A stretch of 64,000 nt of DNA from Agarophyton chilense (lineage: Eukaryota; Rhodophyta; Florideophyceae; Gracilariales; Gracilariaceae), in NCBI GenBank assembly GCA_030374765.1, contig JARGXX010000095.1:1860001-1924000 (forward strand), written 5' to 3'. Within the stretch, counting starts at the first letter, position 1. The number at the start of each line of letters is the position of its first letter. The notes beneath the pieces were generated by a model. It worked only from the letters and a program-made list of their open reading frames with translations, was not told the DNA's origin and made no database searches. Position numbers and translations under genes: made by a program. Shown piece after piece: positions 10,689-23,829 of the stretch.

Positions 10689-12510
10689 ATGACCGCTTTC
10701 CAGCATGCACGTATCACCGTCTTCGATGACCAGACGTCTATGGAAGCTACAAAACGATGCGATGATGGTAGTGACGACAGCATCGTTTCTCCTCTCCTAG
10801 CAGAACATGCTGCACTTAAAGAAATTGGGAAAAATCCTTCAATCAAGCCGGTTGAGCTCCCTGTCACTCTGAAGAAGAGCACCAAACCACAGGCATTTTT
10901 GCTTTCCAAGACATAGATTGCTCCGCTCACGATCGTGCAACTCTCTTCTGAAAATCTTGCTTTGACAAACAATAACTATTTGGTTGCAGATGACGGGCTT
11001 GCCTGCGAGGAGCTTCTTATTGGTCGTCCACTTCGCCAACACCTGAAGATGGATACAAACATACTGTTGGACAATAATCATTTTGCGTTGCGAGGTGCAG
11101 ACTGCTCCTCGGTTGGAAATACGACAATGCCCAACGAAAAAGGGCACGTGAGCAGGCTCGCAATGGCACGCGTCTACATAGTTAGCGATTCCGCAACGAC
11201 TTCCATACAGCGCCCGCCTCTACAACCCCGTCCAAGGGACAACTATGATGGCGCTAGGAATGCAGAAGACCATTTTCTAGACCCCTCCCTTCCCGACCCA
11301 ATGGAAACGGACAAACATGATGTCATACTCAAAGGAACCAAAACAATGATAGAAACTGCATTGCAAAAAGGCATGCAGAACAAATGCGCTCAACAACTGA
11401 GCAATATTGCAGGCTTGCATCTCAACACATTTCCGTATCTCGTTGTCTGCAGGACCAGCGGCCGACATCACACCATTGAAAATTGAACTCAGGCCAGAAG
11501 CACAACCAGTGCTTGTGCGTCTACGAAACTATCCTCGTGGGCAGCGCAAGTTCTTAGACAAATTTGTCTTTGGCCTTCTCGAATCGGGCATGACCTACCC
11601 CAATCCGAGCTCACCCTGGGATTTCGCACCGCTAATGGTTCCAAAGCCAGGAATCGCTCGATTCCGATTCACCATTGACCTGTGTCCTGTCAACAAATGC
11701 ACTATTCGACACCAGTTTCCGATGCCAAACGTCGACCAAATGCTGTCAAAAATAGCGGGGTACCAAAATCTTGCCACTTTCGATCTTTCACGTGGCTTTG
11801 GCAGCTCCTACTCGACAAGAAATCTCAAACATTGCCATCGTTTATCATTATCGACGGTTCTTTCTCTCCGAAAACAGTATTACACGGAACAACTAACGCA
11901 ACGACTCACCTGCAATCGATTTTAGCTGTCCTTATGCCCAAGAAACTTCTTAGGATTATATTCTATTGGTTAGATGACATACTTCTTCACAGCCCCACCC
12001 TAGAGGGACTACGCTTCGGAACACAACTGCTTTTTTCATTCTATACCAAACGATTTCTTTACCTCCACCCACTGAATTGTATACTTTCTGCCAAGCAAAT
12101 AAGGTGTTGTGGCAGCATCATCTCAGCTGCAGGAGCTCGATACGACCCCCGCCATCTCGATGAACTTCTGGACATGGAACCACTCACCAACATTGTGCGT
12201 CTGCAACAATTTCTCTGCGCCATGCAATAGCTATAAAAAGGTGTCCCAGACTTTACCAACTTCGTGACCGCTGTGCACGACCTCATGGAGACTGTATACA
12301 CGTCTTCAAACAAACGCACAATGTCTGCTGCCGCAGGAATAACCTAATCAACTGTAGGCTGGAACAAAGAACAGGCACAGTCATTCAGGAGATGCAGAGT
12401 TGCTCTAGCTCACCTAGTCGCTCTGCCACATCGCCACGAAAATCAAACCCTTTCTGTGTACACAGACGCTCTGGATACTGTATGGTGTGATATGGGAACA
12501 GTTACTGTCT
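10689..12510 (+). pseudogene. Decayed Ty3/gypsy pol: protease, reverse transcriptase, RNase H start
   Basis: Polyprotein remnant of an LTR retrotransposon read in order on the + strand, with several frameshifts. The protease-like block (10689-11090) has DDGSDDS in place of the usual DTG/DSG, then LACEELLIGRPLRQHL. The RT block has WDFAPLMVPKPG, FRFTIDLCPVNK, QFPMPN and ATFDLSRG (11407-11800). After a one-base frame change it continues with DKKSQ, VLHGTTNATTHLQS and the catalytic WLDDILLH (11820-12000), then GARYDPRHLDELLDMEPL. An RNase H start follows with VYTDALDTVW near 12460-12490. The style (VLHGTTNA, WLDDILLH, ARYDPR) resembles, from memory, gypsy elements common in oomycetes. No integrase or LTRs are seen. 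The catalytic Asp pair of RT is intact although the gene is dead. Confidence 0.8.
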
Positions 12511-14645
12511 CCCTGCAAACTTTAAACCCCCAATATGTACAAGGGCCCACAAAAGGGGGTACCGTCTCCGGGGGCATGTAAGTTCTTATTTGTTCCTGGT
12601 GCAGATAAGAGCTTATTAGGTATACCGGTATAACCCGGTGTATGATCGATCCAAAGAAAAACTTCACAAATAGTAGTACCAGTACACAAAAGGCCTCCGA
12701 CAGAGGTGGTTAATGGGCTTTAAGCTTTTAAGGCTAGGGTGCTTTCTGCCTTGGACTGGCCATAAGGCCTCAATAGTGGCTTGAAAACGATTCGAGTGAT
12801 AAAAAAGACCGTGTTGTGCATTTTAAACTGACGACTCAAATGAAGTAGATCCATTCCAATGGTTTGCAAATATCAAAGAAGTATTGTGCTCCGGAGCCGC
12901 AGTCAAAACCACTTATTGGCTTTCAATTCCAACATTCTGTATTACGAATCATGCAAAAAACCGCGGGGCGGGAAAACAATAATCAATAATCAAAAACAAA
13001 CGGTAATACTCCATAAATGAAACCATATCACCTTTAAAAGGTTACCCAAAATACTAAAATAGAAACTGACTCCATAAAGATAAGAAGGAGAGCTTCATTG
13101 AACAAACTGGTTATAAATATTAGACCACTTTGTACGGCACGTCGAAAGCGAAAAAACACTAACAAGAAGTTTAGAATCTTTCCCTTATAAGTGTAGCACA
13201 GTGAAACGGAAGAGCACAGTTACGGAGGGTTGTAGTGTAAAGCTCACAAGCATGAAAAGCAAGAAGATTGAGAAAAATCGGTAAGAGTCCACAAATAGCT
13301 TACTAGGTTCTCGAAAGAAGAAGCAACTCCATAGTAGCGGTGGTAATACGAGACGGATCCAGAGTGTAAAACACGCGTCACCGGCACTAATCGTACACAA
13401 AAAAAGTGGGGAGCAATTACTTGAGTGGAATCATAATGAAAGGGGTAGATAGTGGTGTGACCAGGGCAAGGCTCGAATTTAAACGAGAATATAAAGAGGA
13501 AACTCTATGCATGGTCGAAAACAAGGAGTGTTTCGGAAGCCAAACGGAAGTAACCCGGTGTAGCTCTGAGTATAGACGGATGGATAAAAGTCTGCCGCAC
13601 GTAGCATTTCACAGCCTCCGAGAGTGTAACTACAGGCGAAAAAAGAAAACGATTTAGAGCCAGAATCCCCGATGTAGGCAGAATTAAGGGTTGTCTAGCT
13701 AGCCGACGATACAAAACATCACACCTCGATTGAAATAATGTAAGCAACATTAGTAATAAAAGTCGCCAATTCTTTGCCATTGTCCAAGTTTATTATAGGC
13801 AAAACCTTGACAGAGAACTACTTAAAATCAATTTAGAAAGGAATGAGGCACTCCTGAAGGTTCTCAATACACTACTCTGAAAATTTTCATTTCTTTTCTT
13901 GAACAACAAATAAGCTTTTTGTTTAGGTGTGTGAGACCGTTTATTTCCTATAACCAATGTTCGTCGCTATTCTTCTTTTCTAAACAACAAATACCCCTGT
14001 TCAAAACAGCATATATAGGGAAATATCTTGGTGATACTTGAAGGTTTTAGCAATTCTTTGGCTTTTTGATAACTATGACCATATTATTCTTTGCTTTTGC
14101 ATATCTGCTACTTCCTCGTTCTATTGTCGAAATAGATGAAGAATGGTGCGAGAAGGAAAAGTTCAGGTGGAGTAATTTATTTAGTATTTTACGCACAGGC
14201 GTGTTTCAATTTGGAATCACTTACAGACAGAAAGGTGAGTGCCGCACAGAGAAGGACGTCCGAATCGACGAAGGTCTTGTTAAATACGCTTCTACAGCAA
14301 AACAGACGTTCGAAGCGTCACAATGCCGTGGCTTTTCACAGTTTTACGCGAAGCGGATATGCGTAGAAGTAATTCATAGTTACATCCAAACCGCACTATG
14401 AATATCTATAAAAGCGAGCGCCGAGGCCGCAGAAGTCAATGATCAAAAAAAGGCCAGCCTCGACGCTCAACAACTGCCAACAATTCTACTGAAAGTTTAT
14501 GGTTACCAGACCTTAGACTGCGCTCTCGCTCCAACTTACTATCACTATATTTGCCGTCGCTATCTTTGAAGGGGATCTCTCCGGAAGCATATTAGCCTTC
14601 TACCATACGCCTGTAAAGTCGTTTCGGAGACTAATCTGACGAGCC
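12511..14645. other. 2.1 kb without a recognised gene
   Basis: The pol remnant stops after the RNase H start. From there to the copia-like gag there are only short ORFs without recognisable domains. The last 500 bases should be leader or LTR of the copia-like element, but no LTR pair was found. Confidence 0.35.
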
Positions 14646-16375
14646 ATGTCAAAATCGGAAAAAAAGCATATTGGCCCCTTGAAAGATGGTCAGGGCTTTG
14701 CGATATGGAGAATTGGCATAAAGGCAGTCTGTCACACCAAAAAAATTAACGAAGCGTTAGAATACGACCGAAATCCGTGCTAAGCCAGCTAAGAATGTGC
14801 CAAATTTCTACAAAATCAGAAGAACGCTAGTTTGATTATTGTCTCGACGGTGTCAAACGATTCTCTTCGGGTCGTACGAAGCAATGTTCAAAACCCTTTC
14901 ACAATGATGAAGAAACTTGGTGAATGCTATGATTCCAGGACTGAAGCTTCAAGAATCGCGAAGATGGCATAACTAATATCGCTTTTCTACAGTGCTGCGA
15001 AGAAAGATATTGGAAATCACGTAGATCGCATGCGTATATTTTTTAAAGAAGCTAGAAGCGATGCACACAAGTATCCCACCGGAACTAGAAATTACTATCT
15101 CAAGTGCCGCTATGGATGCTGCGGAGCTCATACCGATCATTGCAGACTTGAAACCCCTCCCAGACGAATTTGCAACTTGTGAAACGATCTCTGCAAGGCA
15201 CATCAAAGAACAGCAGTCGGTGAGAGCGAAACATAAACGTCTTGTAAAAGTGCAGACAGCAAAACCGTTCTGCTACATATGCTCACGGAAAGGGCACACT
15301 ACTTAAAGGTTTTGGCTCAACCCTCGTAATCCAGAGAATAGAATTAACTCTACTGAGAAGACTAAGAACGTCCAAAGACAAGACGTAAATAACAACGCCA
15401 GGCACTCAAGGATGGCCAACAGAGCCAAAGAATCGGACCAGAAGAAGGTCAGGGCAGCTCCAGCCCGAGTCACGAGAATGTATCCGCTTCTTAAGAATGT
15501 CGGGATGCTTGACTCAGAAACAACCAGTCAAAAGACCACGAATAAAGAAACATTATTTGATTTGGAAAATTGTGTCGTACCTATTGCGCTCGGAGATAAC
15601 TCTATCGTACACGCCACATACAGAGGAACTAAAACTGTCCAGTGGACTGCAAATGGAATCACGACAGATGTACATCTCAGTGAGATACTCTGCGCAACTT
15701 ATCTGACCAGGAATCTTCTTTCTGTTCCACAATTAACTGAAAAGAATTTTGCAGTACTCTTCACAGCGAGCCAAGTGACAGTCTTTGATCACAGTGATGG
15801 ATTAAGACACATTTCAGTGGCTCCCAAAGACAAAGACGGACAGTAATACACTGGTAAGCCTCTAAAGCAGGGCAATAATTGTGAAACTGATAATTCTATG
15901 GCTTTGGCGATGAAGAGTTACATAGAATAATCTGATTATAAATACTACAGTAGCGTCTCGTCACAAGGTGAAACAGAATCTGAATATTTTAAGGAGGATG
16001 TGGTCACTTCAGATAGTGAGAATTCAGACGATGACAGCTGCAATCCTACAAATCTGTTCGAAAAAATTGTAGAAGTAAGTGATTCAAGCAATCAAGATCC
16101 AGGGAGCTCGGAAGATTCCGTAGACCTAAAGAATGGCAACGATGGAGAAGAAGTCTTCATGGAAAACTGTAAAAAAAATGACTGGTGGGTCAGCGTTCTG
16201 ATCTCAATCTGGGATAACGTGGTAGAGACGGTCCTAAGGTTCGTATCCTTGACCACGGCACTCCCAGAGTACTTGTCGCAATGGGCTGGCGTTTACTGCG
16301 TAGTCCTACAGGTTGGAGCTACGGAAACGACGGCTTGAAGACCAATTGGTGAAACTAATGTACGAAAGGGGGTAG
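14646..16375 (+). pseudogene. Ty1/copia-like gag-protease element lacking integrase and RT
   Basis: Gag starts at the ATG at 14646 (MSKSEKKHIGPLKDGQGFAI) and shows the copia gag pattern: LKDG..F..W, then SRIAKM, then HVDRM, then IPPELEITISSAAMDA (15070-15110) after a frameshift near 15060. A zinc knuckle follows (CYICSRKGH, 15271-15297) whose last Cys is lost beyond a stop. The protease region has DSE (Asp codon at 15511) instead of the active DSG, then VPIALGDNSIV and LTRNLLSVPQL. No integrase or RT follows. The same frame instead runs into an acidic Ser/Asp/Glu-rich stretch (16000-16160) up to a stop at 16338. A purine run (GAAAGGGGG, about 16366-16374) may be the polypurine tract. Several nonsense codons show that it is dead. 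Confidence 0.68.
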
Positions 16376-16911
16376 TTTAGTATCCTAACGGTGCCTACCT
16401 TACTCTAAGGGAGAAGCGTAAGTCGACACAAGTAAATAGAAATGGAGAGGCGCTGGGATCTCCCTGTCACTGTAAGACTAATCTATTACACTAATTAAAA
16501 AAAATAGTTATCTAAATGCGTCCAGTTGAGGTCGCCCAGTCCAGTTGGTGTCTGTAAGATACCTCAGGTCCCGGTTGTTTACAGTACTCAACCGTTATCG
16601 TTGCTCCTTCACGTATCTCCCTCCTTAGAACTGGACCGTCACGGCGAAGTCTAGATTGCCTCATGGTTGATCCAGGGGACGTGAGCGCTTTGTTGCTCCC
16701 ATTACCATTGGGCGTGACGGGACGTTGCGTCGTTATCACTTGTGGTGATAAGAAGAAGTATGAGCTGACCATTGGCGCCGGGGTGGCGATTAATTTTCCT
16801 AAAGACTGAAACTCAAGCGCGCCGTGAACACTAGCCATAGGTTCATCGCCGGCGTATTCCTCGTGGCGCATTGGAGAGATGGTTCCTTGGCTTATTCTCC
16901 CCTGACGGTTA

Positions 16912-18225
16912 TTGAGGCCTACCTTTGTCTCCGCTTATCCTTCGGAGACCCTAGGCGCTTCGTCCACCGTGGTTTACGTCTGTCAGTCCGTTCGGGTCTA
17001 TTTCGTCACCGCACCCTCCCATCGTGGTACTTTGCCGTTGGTCGCCCGCGATGCCGAACTCGCCTTATACCCCGTCGTATACGCCATTCTCTCACCGGAC
17101 TTTGTCACTTCGGTCGGTTCTCTTATCCATTTCCCGGCGGAGCAGCCTGTGGGCAGCGGCACCATGGCTTCGAACAACCAAGCGAGAAGATTCTAGGGAT
17201 ACTAAGCGGCTTACGAGCGCCCCAGGGACCGCTACGACCATACCATCGGACGAAATCCGTGGGCAGTGCATCATGCCATTCTGCCGTCCTCTGTGGAAGA
17301 ATACCAGAGGTTCTGTCAAATGTATCTCGACGTCCGGAGGTTTGCTAAGATCCCCGATTTCCGGAGGGGAAATAAGATCGCAAGCAGCGTCTTGTGGTAT
17401 AACTGTTGGCTGCATTGTCCTGTGGATCCGAGTTCGGCGACGCTCTGTCGCACCCTCATCCAAGCGGACATGACGTACGTTTATTGTGAAGAGGAATCTG
17501 AGTATCAGTGCAGAGTGAACGAACTCTTTTTGGACCTATACGCGGACTTTATCTCACCTCATGTGAGATTTCCTCCGGCGGGTCACAACCTCTTGGCGCT
17601 CATGTGCTTCCGACCGCCGCATGACCGCCTGTTTTGGGTGTCCAAAAGGGACTATTGGAACGAGATGCATGAGCCCGATGGTCGTTTGCATCAATCCCTG
17701 GAGTTCTTCTTCTCTTGGCACCAGGTGGAGTTTCACGACATGAGCGCAGACAAACGTCCCCCGTTATACCTCTCGCTTCCCCGCGAGGATGAGAACCAAT
17801 GGGCCCTGTAATGGCGTATATAGCGGCTGCTTTTGGTTTCCACGCCGTCCATAGTGTCGTATCATTCGTCCCAACTCATGGGCAATGACAAGGGCCGAAG
17901 TTCTTGGTTGTTGGAGGGTATGGCACGACGAGAACATACCTGGTCCTCGAGGTCGTCTAATCTCGCTTCCGGACATCATGATCCGTTTCCTAAGGAACCT
18001 GGGCATCCAGAATATCTTCCGTGGCACACAGTTCGCCGACGAAGAGGCCGAGGCTCTTTCGGACCATGGCCTACAGGTGGAGTGGAGCAAGACTCCTGGT
18101 TCCTTTGGTATGACCACGATACCGACTCGTTCACGCAGATTCCGCTACATCCGCAGGGTCGGGATGACACTCGTGCCTGTCCCGCCAAGCCTTACCAAGT
18201 CATGTACAACTTTTTTTCTAGATGA
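16912..18225 (+). pseudogene. Unrecognised broken ORF, possibly an accessory gene of a mobile element
   Basis: I do not recognise this family. The best block is 17206-17811: an uninterrupted frame rich in aromatic residues (AAYERPRDRYDH, VLWYNCWLHCPVDP, FLDLYADFISPHVRF, LFWVSKRDYWNEMHEP, FFFSWHQVEFHDM). Upstream in the same frame, 16912-17196 is also open, separated by two stops at 17194-17205. An ATG at 17163 (MASNNQARR) could be the original start. Downstream, similar protein-like sequence continues after frame changes (IRFLRNLGIQNIFRGTQF at 17970-18040, WFLWYDHDTDSFTQIPLHP at 18085-18150). It ends where the minus-strand copia remnant begins. The sense of the composition favours a real but decayed gene of about 400 codons. 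Confidence 0.42.
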
Positions 18226-21200
18226 CCGTTAAGGAAAGCAGTTTCGACGTCAAATTTTATCACGAGAAAATCTTTTTCTACTGATATGGGTAGTACTGAG
18301 CAGTTGGTATCCTACTTGGCTACTGGTTCAAACAACTGGTCATAGTCAATTGTATTTCTCTGATTGAAACAGCGCGCGACCAAACGAACCCTGTAGCGGT
18401 TTACTTGACCGTTTTCATCACGCTTCTTGACGAGTATCCATCGGTTGACAATTGGAGTGCAGTTTGCCGGGCGCGGGAAAATGTTCCGTACTTCCTGTTG
18501 CTACATGTTCCCCATCTCTTCTTCCATTGGTTGAACCGAGTTCTCTGGATCTGGAGCAGGCATAGATTCTTCATGAGTGATAGGTTCATTAGCCATTGAA
18601 TCACTCAGCGTGCTCTGTGCAATCAATGCAAGTGCGGTGTTAGGCGTGTAGCGCGACGTCAGTTCTCGTGTTCCAGTAGATCGTCGTGGCTTCGAAGAAT
18701 AGTGAGTGACAATCTCTGGGTCGAAAGTATAATATTTTTCAGAATCAACGAAGACATTATCTTCTTTGGTTCATTGGTTCTCGTCCTTATTTTCAGTTCC
18801 TCTTCTGTTGTCGGCAATCGTCACTTCATCGGCGTAGGACACTTTCATTTCAGAATCTGAGATAGGTTTCTCCAATGGAACCAATTCTTCATTGATAGAG
18901 CCGACTATTGAACAGTCAAGCTCTTGGGAGTTCATCCTCCTCGTTTTCCCACAAACGAAAGACTCATTGAACGACTTATCCTTTCAGAAAATGATTTTCG
19001 ATGCGTCTGGTAGATGCACTCTGTATCAGATTTCGTTGTCGTAACCCACCAGCACTGCTCTCATGAAACGCGCACTGTACTTTTTCAATTTTTGTTCTTC
19101 TCTTCTTCAGTATGTTAAAAAAACATTCTTTTTCAAATTTCCGAAGATGTGATATGGTTGGCCTGTTGCTCGTTACCGCATCGAGGGGACTCCCCTCGCG
19201 CTGATCGCTTCGCTTTATGTACATTCGGTTGCGCAGATAGGTCGCAGTACGCACAGCTTCATCCCATAATTAAGTATAGCGAGGAGGTCCAGTCAGTGTT
19301 AGCAGCATTTTCCGCGCTTTTTTTTTTAGTGTACGATTCAAACGTTCGGCTTTGTCGTTTGACTCTGGACTGTACGCTGGTGAAGGTTCAAGGAAAATTC
19401 CTTTTTCCTGTAACCACATCGTGAGTGAATAACTCTAATTATCGCCTCCATTATTGAACCGAAATCTCTTGAGCTTCAGATCCGACTCAGTTTCAAACTC
19501 ACATATCATGTGCTTCAACGCCTTCTCACAAGAAGACATTTTCCTCAGGAACCTTACTGAGAACAGGTTGCTTTTGTCTTCGTATGAAGTCACAATACAC
19601 CTTTCTGTAGGGAGAGACTGGATCTTGATTTGACCCATTGCATCGGTATGAACGAGTTTTATAATTCTCTTTATCGTTCGTTCCTGCCCAGTTATTAACA
19701 TTCGCGGTTCTCTGACTGCTTTTCCTAACGCACATGGCTCACACCGAAACGTCTTATTGACTTCTTCCAACGATACCCCCTTCCCAACCATGAGTGTTTT
19801 TCGTAAATACTTGTTTCGAGAATGGCCCAATCTGTTTTGCCAAGTCTTCCTAAAACTCTGATCATCTTTGGAAATTTATTCAGAATCCTCATCGTCTGAT
19901 CGATGTGTTAGGAGTAGTTCATAGAGCCATTCGTCGTGCTCTACAGCAATAGCCAATTGTTTGTTACTGGCCTTTCCTCCTATCAACGCAATGCCATTGT
20001 CAAACCCATAAGTATTAAACAGAATGAGAATGAGAACCCTTTACGTGTGATGGCGCTTACTAAGAGAAGGTTTCAGATGAGGTTTGGAATAAATTGGACG
20101 TTATGCAGATGAAAAGTCCCATCATTTGCTGGCACTCTCACTCTACACCGCACGTCTTCTCTACCATCAACCGACAATTTCGCTCCGTTTCCCACCGGGA
20201 TGAACTTCTTTCCGAACCTCTTCACGGGACCACAGAAGTTTTTGTGGTCATTCGTCATTTGTAGAGATGCGCCAGAATCCAGGTACCACTTACTCTAACG
20301 ATTCCTCAAACTTTTCTGTTTTGCAACCAATCCATTTATCAGCGCCATGCTCATCATAGTCCTATACATCTACTGGTATCTCTTAGTCTTCTTTGAATGC
20401 AGTAGTGCTTGCAAATGAAAGTGAAACACGTACTTCTATCGTCCTGTTCCGCACTGTCACATGCGATCTTCTGGGCCTTTTCGTGTTTATTGGACCCTTT
20501 GTAGTTCGTTCTCTTTGTATTGAACCAACAGTTGCGCTTCAAGTGTCCTTTCTTGTCACAAAATTAGAATGTTTATCCCGTTGAAGAAGTCTAAGGCGTT
20601 AAAAAATCTTCATGCTTCTTCTGTTACCTGACCCCACTCGTGGCTTGGAGGGCCTTTGATCCATCAATTCTGCCTTCACTTCTTCTTTGGTTCGTTCGGC
20701 TTCGTTCTGAATGACCATCGCCACTGCATCATCATCGGTGTTCTCTGTGTTCTTGATGACTTCCTTGTGACCCTAAATCTCTTCGATGAACCTCTCAGAA
20801 GTGCGCACAGTCGCTATACATCTGTCAGACTGTAGCCAATACCACGTAACTTAACGCAATTGCTGCTAGACGACTTATGTACTCCAAAACAATCTCATCG
20901 GTGTTCATTGTCAAGTCTTGGTAAATTTCTAGTAACGCATCTACACTTGCCGGCGATTCAATTGGGAACGTATTATTGTGCTTTGTCTAGAATAAAGTGG
21001 GATCTGTCATGTCAAGAACTGGCGCTACACAAGATTTGTGGACGGATTGAAATATACATGAAAATGCAATATCTGATCGCTGATCGTATTTCCATGCGGT
21101 TCCCGAATCATTTTCCGGTGCGGAGTATGTGCCGTCTACGATGGCCCAGATTCCTTCCGGGCGCCAAACGGATTCGAGCTTCTTCGATCAAATGAAATAG

Positions 21201-21259
21201 CCTTCGGCTTTGAGCAGCGCCACTCACAGCTTCAATACGTTAGTAAATTCTTCATTCAT
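18190..21259 (-). pseudogene. Decayed Ty1/copia gag-PR-INT-RT
   Basis: The copia order is readable along the minus strand. Gag starts at the ATG at 21259 (MNEEFTNVLKL), with VWRPEGIWAIVDG, LDMTDPTLF and SVDALLEIYQDLTMNT. A zinc knuckle (FCDKKGHLKRNC) lies near 20520-20570 and has its first Cys position mutated and a stop inside. Protease has the active DSGAS at about 20265-20275 and MTNDHKNFCGPV. Integrase (19830-19300) has GHSRNKYL, the CEPCALGK zinc motif, HTDAMG and NNGGDN. The usual SDNGGE second Asp region is altered to NNGG. The RT start (18440-18190) has YRVRLVARCFNQ, DYDQLFEPVAK and KFDVETAFLNG, and is then truncated. Many stops and frameshifts show an old copy. The 3' part, with the catalytic RT motif and RNase H, is missing. 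Confidence 0.8.
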
Positions 21260-22341
21260 TGCGTACGGTTGATTGGGTGGTGTTCTCTGCAGCAGACGTC
21301 GCGGGGGCTGAGCCCGTCTCCTATGATTAAGGTTCTACGGATGTGACTAGAAGCCAGGTTCTACTGTTTGTAGTTCAGGCTGCCGTCCGTAGGCAGCCAA
21401 ACTATCCTCGAGATTCAAATCACTGTTTTCCATTACAAAACTCCAACCATGGATGCAATCCTAAACAGTTTGTTCCTGTGTTGATAGTATAAAGCTCTTC
21501 AAATATAAAGGCAATGAAGAGAACGTTTAGCATATCAGAGCCGCAAGTAGTAGCTTCTGATAGCGTCTATCTTTTGTTTTAGAAACCCCTAGAAGGTTCC
21601 AAAATGCAACTGGAAATTGCTTCATGTGATAGAAGTATGTAAAACACTTCAGAAGCTTCTTTAGAACAATATGTAGAAAATACAAGAACTATCTTAGAAC
21701 AAACTAATAAGCGTCTAGAACAATTCAGAAGTGCTTTAAAGCAATATAAAAGAACAGAAGAACAGATACTGAGTCGAGAAAAACGACCTCAAGTCAACAC
21801 TTCACAGAACTATAGGCGTTCCAATGTACTTTATTCCATCAGCTTTATTATTCCATACATGATGACATATAAAACTAAAGATCTAAGTGTAACAGAAAGT
21901 TCTGCAACATTCAAACCTCTACCCTCAAGTATTCCAAAATGGAGAAAATACTAGAGATGGAGCTCCGGCTGATGTTTATATAAAAGATTCTTTCTTCAAG
22001 AATTTCAACCTATGTATATATAGAATCATTTATGGAAAGATTCGTAATGAAAGACATGAAAGTATGTGTTTCTTTCTCTCTTTTTTTCAATGAAAAATAT
22101 AGAGAAGATACTGAACACACAACAGCGCAAGGTATCTTTATCTCTAACCCCAGAAATATTGTAGAAGAAGAAGGTAATAATCGTGCTGATGTCAGGTATC
22201 ATGATGTGGATTCGAAGATCGAGGAATGTGACAGCAAAGAAAACTAAGAGGTAGGTAGTCCTGCTCAAAAATTGTTTAGATGTTTTCTCTTACACTGCAT
22301 TTGAAAAATTGAGAAGAGCACTGTGCAGTTTCTTAACTTAA
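21260..22341. other. 1.1 kb without a gene, probably leader or LTR remnant of the copia element
   Basis: AT-rich sequence upstream of the minus-strand copia gag. It has repeated short AGAAC and TAGAACAA words (21580-21760) and a GAAGCTTC palindrome. No second LTR copy is present to define the LTR. Confidence 0.35.
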
Positions 22342-22529
22342 GAGCATATCAACTTGTGTGAGCAAATAAGCAAATAATTGCTCCAGTTGTGAGTCTCTCA
22401 TGGGGCACTGCTAAACTTGGTCATTTGCCAATTTGGGGAATTTCATGATTTCCTACCGGTTCAGCCCTTCAACTCCAAATAGCCCTCTCTCATACTGCCG
22501 AGTACGATATTTTCAATGATATCATCATC

Positions 22530-23646
22530 ATGAGTTCTTTCCTCGATGAGTTTTATTCCGAGAATGTTGTCCTCAGTGTCACGGATCTACTCGCTTCCTC
22601 TGATTCAGACGACTGTGAGCCGCTTCGTCGGGGCGGATCACAAACCGGCCGGGCTCCAAATACTAATCGATAAAGGGCTTCAGGTGCTAAAAGATTGTAT
22701 CAAGATTAATTTAAAAAAATTTCCATTTATTCTCATAACATGTTTCGACGTGGGATTCGAATAACCCAACTGCGATATATGAAACTATACTATGTAATGT
22801 GCACGCATCCCTATTTTACTAATGAAACGACCATACTGGCCTCTACGATCTCACTACATATCAAAAACCAATCTCTGTTATGCCTATTTTAGCGTACAAA
22901 TGTGAAACCGATTTCATCCATGAGTAAATGCGTACTGGAGCTTTTACAGCGGATGAGCTTGCGATGGTTTGTGTCTTTTATGATAGAATTTTTCAGAGAG
23001 AAACCCTTACAGAAGCCTTCTGAAAAGACCTTCGAAAACTACTTCAACGAAATGTAGATAGAGTATTTCTTGGAATGCTTCGTAGTTTAAATTACTGTAA
23101 AGGATTTTGAAAGAGCTGCCCTACAGATTGGCATGGGCTATTCACTGGAAAAAAGATCTACGGCAGTTACTCAAGAGGTGATTGTGGACGTTAGGCTTTG
23201 GATTTGTCACGCATTGTTCGGGATTCCTGGTAGTTGTAAAGATATTAATTTATTGGATGCCCCTTTACTCTTCAACGGAGTGCAGACGGCGTTTATCCTC
23301 CATGAAGAGAGTGCTGGATTGGGGATATTCGACAATCAGTTCCATGATGGATGGTATATGGAATCTACCCGCGCTAACCTTGTTTTTACATACTGTTAGT
23401 GAGCCGGTGACTCGACAAGAACAGTGTATGGGTACACATCAGGAGGCTGCTCGGAAAGACGTCGAAGGTGCATTCGGTGTTTTACAATTGAAATGGTATG
23501 TAATCTTCCGTCCCGGGCGATTCTTTTCAAAGGGCTTCATGGGAGAAGTTGTTAAATGTTGTTTCATTCTCCACAACATGACTGTTAACCGATGTTATCA
23601 TAGGAGATACTGTAACACCAATGCGGGGGTTGCTATCACCATTGAA
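22530..23646 (+). pseudogene. Harbinger B transposase (DDE_Tnp_4 type), frameshifted
   Basis: Starts at the ATG at 22530 (MSSFLDEFYSEN), soon followed by RRGGSQTGRAPNTNR, the basic GGSRPGR-like motif near the start of these transposases. The middle is badly decayed (22670-23130). The catalytic core resumes with DVRLWICHALFGIPGSCKDIN (23185-23250), carrying the second catalytic Asp in the GS.xDIN motif. After a frame change QEAARKDVEGAFGVLQLKW, RPGRFF and CCFILHNMTV (23433-23590) follow, with the third catalytic acid. It encoded the nuclease that moved the element and cannot be functional now. Confidence 0.82.
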
Positions 23647-23829
23647 TAGCACAACTACACCTCCTCCCGGATCGCCGGCTGCATTTTGTGCTATTAATCT
23701 CTTTACTCGTGATACTGTGGAAGACCATAACACCAGACTACTGGTAATGGAACACCTCTGGAAGGTTCACGGCCCACTACGGTAGATGCAACATTCTTTT
23801 TTGTTTTATGCTGTATCCACATTAAACTT

